This document shows positions 10,301 through 20,300 of a stretch of DNA of 64,000 nt, one piece after another. This DNA is from Sinotaia quadrata (lineage: Eukaryota; Mollusca; Gastropoda; Architaenioglossa; Viviparidae). Each line of letters begins with the position of its first letter. Position 1 is the stretch's first letter. The position numbers and the translations under genes are program-made. The DNA lies in the NCBI GenBank assembly GCA_028829895.1, contig CM054184.1, forward strand, positions 27,601,701-27,665,700, in the 5' to 3' direction. The notes beneath the pieces are model-generated. The model was not told the DNA's origin, ran no database searches, and saw only the letters and a list, made by a program, of their open reading frames with translations.

Positions 10301-13300
10301 ACAAGAACATGCAAATTCTGCAATACACTAGCACACGCGAGCACAACATACAATCGGTAAGTAAGTTATTTATCAAACTGCCATGCACAAACACAATAAA
10401 TCTTACGCTAGATCGCACAGTCGCCCCAATTCGTCATTATACTATAACATGTAAACACAATAAATCTTACGCTAGATCGCACAGTCGCCCCAATTCGTCA
10501 TTATACTATAACATGTAAACACAATGAATCTTACGCTAGATCGCACAGTCGCCCCAATTTGTGATTATGCTATAACATACAAACACAATTAATCTTACGC
10601 TAACATACAAACACAATGAATCTTACGCTAACATACAAACACAATGAATCTTACGCTAGCATACAAATGGCTCGCTGTGGGCTAGTATTATAAAGTCGCA
10701 TATAAACACAATAAATCGTACGCTACCGTACAAACTCTTCTCCAGAGTGGTTGTATATTTTCACAGATTATATAATAAATCTTATTTTAGATCCAGGACA
10801 CACAATTGCTTATGACGTAGTACACAGTTGCATATAATACACGAACACGTCATCAGGCGAAAACAAAATAAACCGCTTGCTAGGACACACAGACGCACAC
10901 AAAAACAAAATAAATTCTTTGCTGGGACACAGCAGCATAGGTAAACAAAGTAACCCGCTTGCTAGGACACTGGTTATCATACAGTTACGCATCATACAGT
11001 TGTTTGCAGTCAGGTTTCTCACACTAACTGAACAAATGACACAATTAAACACTCAAACGTACGTCATGATTAAAGACTAGTCGACGGAATTCCATTTCTC
11101 ACCTGAAATGACCAGAAGTGTGGCAGATTGACGATGAAACACAATCCAACAATCAACGCCAGACTTAGGTTAGCACGCTTTTCGTTACAGAATTCCTGAA
11201 ATAGAAATAAAAGTGGATATGTAATGTTACCTAATGCACGCTTTTCGTTACAGAATTCCTGAAATAGAAATAAAAGTGGATATGTAATGTTACCTAATGC
11301 ACGCTTTTCGTTACAGAATTCCTGAAATAGAAATAAAAGTGGATATGTAATGTTACCTAATGCACGCTTTTCGTTACAGAATTCCTGAAATAGAAATAAA
11401 AGTGGATATGTAATGTTACCTAATGCACGCTTTTCGTTACAGAATTCCTGAAATAGAAATAAAAGTGGATATGTAATGTTACCTAATGCACGCTTTTCGT
11501 TACAGAATTCCTGAAATAGAAATAAAAGTGGATATGTAATGTTACCTAATGCACTCTTCTCGTTATAGAATTCCTAAAATGGAAAGTTGTATACGTGAAT
11601 AACTAAACAAGTTCTCATATAAAGTCTTTACCCTAGTAAAGGTAATACAAAAAATATACATCAACAATATTTTAAGTCCTTTAAAGTCCAAAACAGACTA
11701 TGCAAAATACGCTATAGTAGGAGAAATGAGGAAGGCTATCTTTAAGTCCCTTACACACAAAAACACACAAGGAAGGCTATCTTTAAGTCCCTTACACACA
11801 AAAACACACAAGGAAGGCTATCTTTAAGTCCCTTACACACAAAAACACACAAGGAAGGCTATTTTAAGTCCCTTACACACAAAAACACACAAGGAAGGCT
11901 ATCTTTAAGTCCCTTACACACAAAAACACACAAGGAAGGCTATCTTTAAGTCCCTTACACACAAAAACACACAAGGAAGGTTATCTTTAAGTCCTATTGC
12001 ACAAAAAATTATGTTATACGAAAAACACCAGCCTAATACTAAGTCTTTTAAACAAACATAAAGAGGTTATACGATATATATCAGTGTACGACTATACATA
12101 AGTCTTTTATACACAAAAAGTAGGCTATACTAAATACTCCAGCATAAGACAATCTATAAGTCTTTTACACACAAAAAGTGGTTTCCAGGGAGTTTACTTA
12201 GGTAGCCTTCTAATCCAGATGTTATGTTCTCCAAGGCTCCTATCACTATAGGTATCACTTCTGCTTTTACATTCCACAGTCTCTGAATTTCTATTTTTTC
12301 TCTTTCTTTTGTTTTTATGTTTCTATCACTTGGAACAGCGACATCAATGATTGTTGCTGTTCCTTACACTTACACCATGGGAGTAGAGACTTCTCGAACC
12401 TACCACTGTCGTAATGAATCAATAAACTGGAAACTTCTAGAAATTCAAGAGATTCTAGAAAAAAGTCTGCTTCTTCCCTGTAAAATATAATCAGATAACA
12501 AACGCTAAATTGTTCAGTTTTTTCATCTCTAACTACATTTTTTCTTACGTTCAAGTTTCAATTTACAATTTCCTGCAACAGTATTTATTAGCATGATACA
12601 TGCAAACAACATAGCAGCTGTAAACATGTTCACTAGAAACAATGTCATGTGTGTAACATATAACATACAAGCATCATAATTCACAATTGCAGAAGTAGTA
12701 GCCACTCACGTAATACATCTCTCCATTAAATGCAAGTATAATAAATCAATAGCAAAATGCACAAAATATTTCTAAGTCCATTCTCCCTCAATCAATCGGT
12801 TAACTCACCATTAAGCTAATGACTGCCTTTCCTGACAGGACTTCTGCCGCACCGAATTCAAAGTTATTAGAAAATACAATTCTTTTCAACAGGTTAACTT
12901 TTATCTCATCCCATTGGCTGGTCTCATTCTTTGTAAATCTAAATCATTGGATAATAAAAACTACCCATCCATCTAAAACCAGTTTAGATTACATCAGCAA
13001 ATTCTAGCATATTCTTTACCTGAGTTGCTTACTTCAACTCTGATACTTAAAATAAATAAGCAGTGCCCAAATCGAGTCATTTGACATTTAACTATATATA
13101 TAAAACAATTAAGTTTAGAAATAGGGATAGGCAAATTTACTCCGCCATAGACTGCCTATGGGTTTTCCACTTTAGACAAGTATACAGTACACTAGATTTA
13201 GATTCCCTTTGAGATCCCTAACCCTTCTCAAGACAAGGTATTAAAAACAATACTAGAATTAGACTGCCTAAAGATCCTTTACCCTTCTTAAGACAAGGTA

Positions 13301-16110
13301 TTAAAAATAATACTAGAATTAGACTGCCTAAAGATCCTTTACCCTTCTCAAGACAAGGTATTAAAAATAATACTAGAATTAGACTGCCTAAAGATCCTTT
13401 ACCCTTCATAAGACAAGGTATTAAAAATAATACTAGAATTAGACTGCCTAAAGATCCTTTACCCTTCTCAAGACAAGGTATTAAAAATAATACTAGAATT
13501 AGACTGCCTAAAGATCCTTTACCCTTCTCAAGACAAGGTATTAAAAATAATACTAGAATTAGACTGCCTAAAGATCCTTTACCCTTCTCAAGACAAGGTA
13601 TTAAAAAAATATTAAATTAGACTGCCTAAAGATCCTTTACCCTTCTCAAGACAAGGTATTAAAAAATATTAAATTAGACTGCCTAAAGATCCTTTACCCA
13701 CACAAAGTACAAAATATTCGAGATTTAGACTTCCTATAGAGATCTCTTACCCACACAAGACACGGTGTACAAAATATACTAGATTTAGACTTCTTATTGA
13801 GATCTCTTACCCACACGGTGTACAAAATATACTAGATTTAGACTTCTTATTGAGATCTCTTACCCACACGGTGAACAAAATATACTAGATTTAGACTTCT
13901 TATTGAGATCACTTACCCACACGGTGTACAAAATATACTAGATTTAGACTTCTTATTGAGATCTCTTACCCACACAAGACACGGTGTACAAAATATACTA
14001 GATTTAGACTTCTTATTGAGATCACTTACCCACACGGTGTACAAAATATTCTAGATTTAGACTTCTTATTGAGATCTCTTACCCACACAAGACACGGTGT
14101 ACAAAATATTCTAGATTTAGACTTCTTATTGAGATCTCTTACCCACACAAGACACGGTGTACAAAATATACTAGATTTAGACTTCTTATTGAGATCTCTT
14201 ACCCACACAAGACACGGTGTACAAAATATACTAGATTTAGACTTCTTATTGAGATCACTTACCCACACGGTGTACAAAATATTCTAGATTTAGACTTCTT
14301 ATTGAGATCTCTTACCCACACAAGACACGGTGTACAAAATATTCTAGATTTAGACTTCTTATTGAGATCTCTTACCCACACAAGACACGGTGTACAAAAT
14401 ATACTAGATTTAGACTTCTTATTGAGATCTCTTACCCACACAAGACACGGTGTACAAAATATACTAGATTTAGACTTCTTATTGAGATCACTTACCCACA
14501 CGGTGTACAAAATATTCTAGATTTAGACTTCTTATTGAGATCTCTTACCCACACAAGACACGGTGTACAAAATATACTAGATTTAGACTTCTTATTGAGA
14601 TCACTTACCCACACGGTGTACAAAATATTCTAGATTTAGACTTCTTATTGAGATCTCTTACCCACACAAGACACGGTGTACAAAATATTCTAGATTTAGA
14701 CTTCTTATTGAGATCTCTTACCCACACAAGACACGGTGTACAAAATATACTAGATTTAGACTTCTTATTGAGATCTCTTACCCACACAAGACACGGTGTA
14801 CAAAATATACTAGATTTAGACTTCTTATTGAGATCACTTACCCACACGGTGTACAAAATATTCTAGATTTAGACTTCTTATTGAGATCTCTTACCCACAC
14901 AAGACACGGTGTACAAAATATTCTAGATTTAGACTTCTTATTGAGATCTCTTACCCACACAAGACACGGTGTACAAAATATACTAGATTTAGACTTCTTA
15001 TTGAGATCTCTTACCCACACAAGACACGGTGTACAAAATATACTAGATTTAGACTTCTTATTGAGATCACTTACCCACACGGTGTACAAAATATTCTAGA
15101 TTTAGACTTCTTATTGAGATCTCTTACCCACACAAGACACGGTGTACAAAATATTCTAGATTTAGACTTCTTATTGAGATCTCTTACCCACACAAGACAC
15201 GGTGTACAAAATATACTAGATTTAGACTTCTTATTGAGATCTCTTACCCACACAATACACGGTGTACAAAATATACTAGATTTAGACTTCTTATTGAGAT
15301 CACTTACCCACACGGTGTACAAAATATTCTAGATTTAGACTTCTTATTGAGATCTCTTACCCACACAAGGCAAGGCTATAAAACATATTGGACTTTGATT
15401 GCCTATGTATCCTCTGCACACTCAAGGCAACTTTATAAAGTAAAGTAGTCTATCGGCTTTTATCGGGACATGGCTACAAAATATACCAGAATTTGATTGC
15501 TTATAGATCTTTTACATATTCTCGACATGGCTCAAAAAAATATACTAGATTGCTGCTGCTCCTTTACAAATTCAAGACATGCTATGAAAATAAAATTATG
15601 CTGCAGAAAAAATAACCCGATTAAAGACATTTATATTAATTTTATTTTATATTACGTTATTAACTTAAAACTGCAACTATCTCAATTTAGATAAATGTAA
15701 AAGTTTAGAACGAATGCTCATTATCCAGCAAACTGTCACAGGAAACGAGATGAATTGTTCGCCATTCTGCGAATAATATAATTTACTTTGGAGTAAATGG
15801 AGTTGAAGTAATCCAATCAATTAAATCCACCAGTTTGTTTTGCAAGATTTTTAGTTTTAGTTGATTTTTTTTTTTTACCGATTAACACCGGACAAATAAA
15901 TTCCAGTCCCAATTTTTATTCAAAGCAAATAAAACGTTTCTCTCCCTTGAAATAAAATAAGTACAAATTAAAGCTAGAATCTTGTACATGCAATAGAAAC
16001 ACCATTCGCTAAAGAGTCAAGGACTATAAAGGTTTGTTGTTTTGTTTCTTTGTTCTCGATGCTTCTGTGCTATGCTCACAAAATGGGGAGGGGCATTTTT
16101 GTTTTATTCC

Positions 16111-16168
<58 letters not shown>

Positions 16169-17340
16169 AATTCTACTTCCAACATGTGTCATTTCTATGG
16201 ACGAGCGCCAAGGTCTAGGCTCTGGAAAAAAATGAAGGCGAGAATTGTGAGGTAAAGATTTTTGGAAAATGAGATTATGAAGAAATGTAGTTTCTACAAG
16301 TGATTATCTTCAGGAAAAATATTAACTTCTACAAGTGATTATCTTCAGGAAAAATATTAATCTCTGTAAGTGATTATCATTAAGAAAGAAGTAGAATTAT
16401 TAATACGATTTTCTCAAACCATCCATTGGTTATTAATTTATGAGGAAATTCCACCGCCTGGTGCAAGATGAATTAACTTGTATGTGATGGACATTTGTCC
16501 GTGTGACTGAGTTTATTCTTGCCTCCATATGGCTGTGCCATCCTTTCAACTAATCACAACCGTGCATGGAGCGACAATCTGTACAGGGTAGTGTGTGACT
16601 GTGCAGGGTAGTATGGATTTACAGGGTAGGGTAGTGTGTGGACTGTGCAGGGAGCAACAATCTGTGCAGGGTAGTGGGGACTGTGCATGGTAGTGAGTAT
16701 CTGTGCAGGGTAGTATAGATTGTACAGGATAGTGAGTATATATGTGCAGGGTAGTGTGGCTGTACAGGATAGTTAACTATATGTATGGTAGTTGGGACTG
16801 TGCAGGTTAATTCAATCATAAGTTCAACCTGACTGACCTTTGGCAAAACCTTTTTACTAGTGGGGATCTGGGAGAGCTTTCTCAAGTTGTGTTTCTCTGA
16901 CAATGGCAGAATGAACATGGATCTTTGAGACTAATTTTTGGCACATACATAGAATGTGCCGGTCACGTTGTCAGTAGGGCTAAATATATGACGAATTATT
17001 AGAACTTAACACACTAGATCAGCCAAGATTGTATAATATCGCCAGTGATCGCCAGGGCTTACTCACACGAGAAGAGCTAACGATTAGGCAAGAGCGAAAG
17101 TTGGGCCCGCTCTGATGAGTGTAAAAGCGAATTTTGAAGGCCTGGGAATGTCAAGAAGAATGAAATGTTTGGCGACTGCCCCTCGTACCGTATGTGTGGA
17201 CACTTTTCTGTCAGTTTGAAAGGACATGAGCAAACTACAAAGTATAAATAACTTGTAAAAAAAAAATAGCTTTTTGATTTCCATCTGTTTGTTGTCAGAT
17301 GAGGAAATGGGGTGGGGGAGTAGGTTACAGTAGTAGTAGC

Positions 17341-17383
<43 letters not shown>

Positions 17384-20300
17384 TATTGCTATATCTACAC
17401 AACTCATTCTGTTTAGCTTGGTATGCTATAATTATATAATTCGTTCTAAGCATATAACTTTTCTATACACGCATTAATGTGTGCATGTGTGTGCATGGTG
17501 AGTGAGTGACATATGGATGGGTGATTGCAACTATAGATGCTGGCCTCATGTACCACACCCACTCCACTCGTAGACTGCAGCTTAAGTATGAAGCAAGCCA
17601 CAAACTGATGTGATGGCCACACATTGCACGTGACTGGTCACAAACTGACGTGAAAGCCACACACTGACGTGACTGGTCACAAACTGAGGTGATGGCCACA
17701 CACTGTTGTGATTGGTCAGAAACTGAGGTGATTGGTCACAAATTGACATATGATGTGATTGGTCACAAACTGATGTGATTGGTCACAAACTGAGGTGATT
17801 GGTCACAAACTGAGGTGATGGTCACACACTGAGGTGATTGGTCACAAACTGACGTGACTGGTCACAAACTGAGGTGATGGTCACACACTGATGTGATTGG
17901 TCACAAACTGACGTGACTGGTCACAAACTGAGGTGATGGTCACACACTGTTGTGATTGGTCAGAAACTGAGGTGATTGGTCACAAACTGACATATGATGT
18001 GATTGGTCACACACTGATGTGAATGGTCACAAACTGATGTGATTGGTCACAAATTGTTGTGATTGGCCACAAACTTACTGATTGGACACAAAAATGACGA
18101 GATTTGGCTGCACACCAAGCTGATCGAAAGATAAATAGGTGGCTTGCTCCCAACCACTCTCAATCATGCCTAGACAGATGAGAACCCCGTTGACAGATTG
18201 AACAGAGTCTCAATAATGAACTGGTGATTTGAATGAGTAAAAACAATTAGACTGTTCTATTCCTGTATAGTTTGATCTATTCATGCATAATTATTTCTAT
18301 TCCTGCATAGTTAGTTTATTCGTGTATAGTTCGATGTATTCCTGCATATTTAGTTGTATTCCTTTATAGTTCATTCTATACCTGTAATGTTTATTATTTG
18401 TCTTTTTATTTCCTTTTATTTTCATTAGGTATTCAGAACAAGATGTACTTTCACACTAAAGCTGTTTAATACCAGTCTTGACTGCAGTAACTAACTTTTA
18501 GTATAAGAACTTCTTTTACAATGCTGAATGCCTGCCTATTTGTTAGAATTAAACTTTAACAAGTTACTTACTTCAAAGATAGGCTCTAACTCAACATAAA
18601 ATAAAATTATGTTCACTAATTTTTAAAAATTATTATTAATAGTTATGGTGTCTGATGCCAAGAATAAGACACATTAGACAGTTGGATTTCTTAAAATACT
18701 ATAATTAGCCATGCAAATTAAAGACCTTAAGACTGACCTTGGCCTTGGTAATGAGGCACACCATAAAGAAACGATCAACTGTGACACCAACCATGATCCA
18801 AATGGAGCAGACGACAAAAAGAAAGAAAAACGGGTAACCCAAGTACGTGAAAAATATGGCGTAAGGAACATTGTTGTTAACGTCTGGCTCAATCATAGGC
18901 AGGCTGTCACATAAGAAAAACCAGATCAGGACACCCGAGTCAGCGATTGCCTGGAAAATAAAGACGTTTTACGTTAACAATTTGATGTCCCCTTTATCAC
19001 CTGCATTTGAAATCTATACTGTTGCAAGAACAATGACCAGCATGTCAGCCTACCATTACTTCTGTTGGAATTAGAGATATATGCTAACGGTTGGTGATCT
19101 GTCTGTATAGTGAACCTTTTACCATATAAGTATGCTTGGAATTTCTGAATTCCCCACACTATCGCTAAGCATTCCTTCTCTGAGGTTGAGTAATTTCATT
19201 CTGCTGCATTCAAGTGACGACTGGCGTATGCTATGGGGTGTATTTCCCCATCTGTTATTTGCATTAAAATTGCCCCTAGCCCTGAATTGCTTGCATCAGT
19301 TCTTAGGGTGAATTCTTTATTGAAATCAGGTAGATGTAACACAGGTTGTTGTGCTAAACGGTTTTTAGAGTTTCAAAGGCTGTTTTGCATTGTGAATTCT
19401 AGTTAACTGTGTTGGGATTTCCTTTTTTTGTTGTTAATTCTGTCAGTGGTGCAGCTATCATGCTGAAGTTTGGAATAAATTTCCAATAGTAGTTAGCTAA
19501 GCATAGATATGATTTCACATTTGTCTTTGTTAGTGGGCAGTTCATTTCTGAAAGCTTTTGCACCGTAGCAGCTTCTGGCCATAATAAGCCATGCCCCACT
19601 GTGTGACCCAAGTATTCTAACTTCTGGAATCCGATAAGGCATTTTGACGGTCATGCTGTCAGATTACATTCGCCTAACCTGGCAACCAATCTCTCTAGCA
19701 CTCTCAGGTGCTCTGGGAATGTCTCAGTGGTGATGAGTACATCATTCATGAAATTATACATGGTGGTCTCGTGCATAGGTTCTATTAAAAGGCGCATCAT
19801 TTTCGTGAATGCAGCTGGTGCAATTAATATTCCAAATGGTATGACATTCCATTGGAATTGCCCTTCAGGTGTGCTAAAAGCTAATTTATTTTTATCCTTT
19901 TGGCAAACCGTAAGTTGCCGGTAGCCTCTCACCAAATCAAGCTTACTGAAGTATTTTGCATTACTTAGCTGTACAAAGACCCTTTCTGGTTCTGGCATTG
20001 GCTCAGCTGAAAATATGACATGCTTATTTAATTGTCAATTGTCGACACAGAACCGGTGCGTTCCGTCCTTTTTTTGCACTAATACAATATGTGTGCTATA
20101 AGGAGAGTCTGTTTTTTCAATCACCCCTAGTTCTAGCTATTTTTGTTTTTCAGTTTTGACCACTTCCTGTTTAGCATACAGTAGTGTGTACGGTTTCATT
20201 CTAACAGGAATGTCGTCTGGAGTGGGTACCGAAAATTTGCACAGTGTTGTGCATCCTGGCTTATCGGAAAAAATCGGTGCATATTGTTCAACTAAATTCC

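Noticed and set aside
14026..15332. Families of identical 72- and 83-codon frames
   Set aside because: They repeat with the 233-bp satellite unit.
13711..15375. Looks CRISPR-like: regular repeats of fixed length
   Set aside because: There are no unique spacers; it is a tandem satellite in a eukaryotic intron.
18711..18914. Plus-strand 67-codon frame
   Set aside because: Shadow of receptor exon 2 on the other strand.
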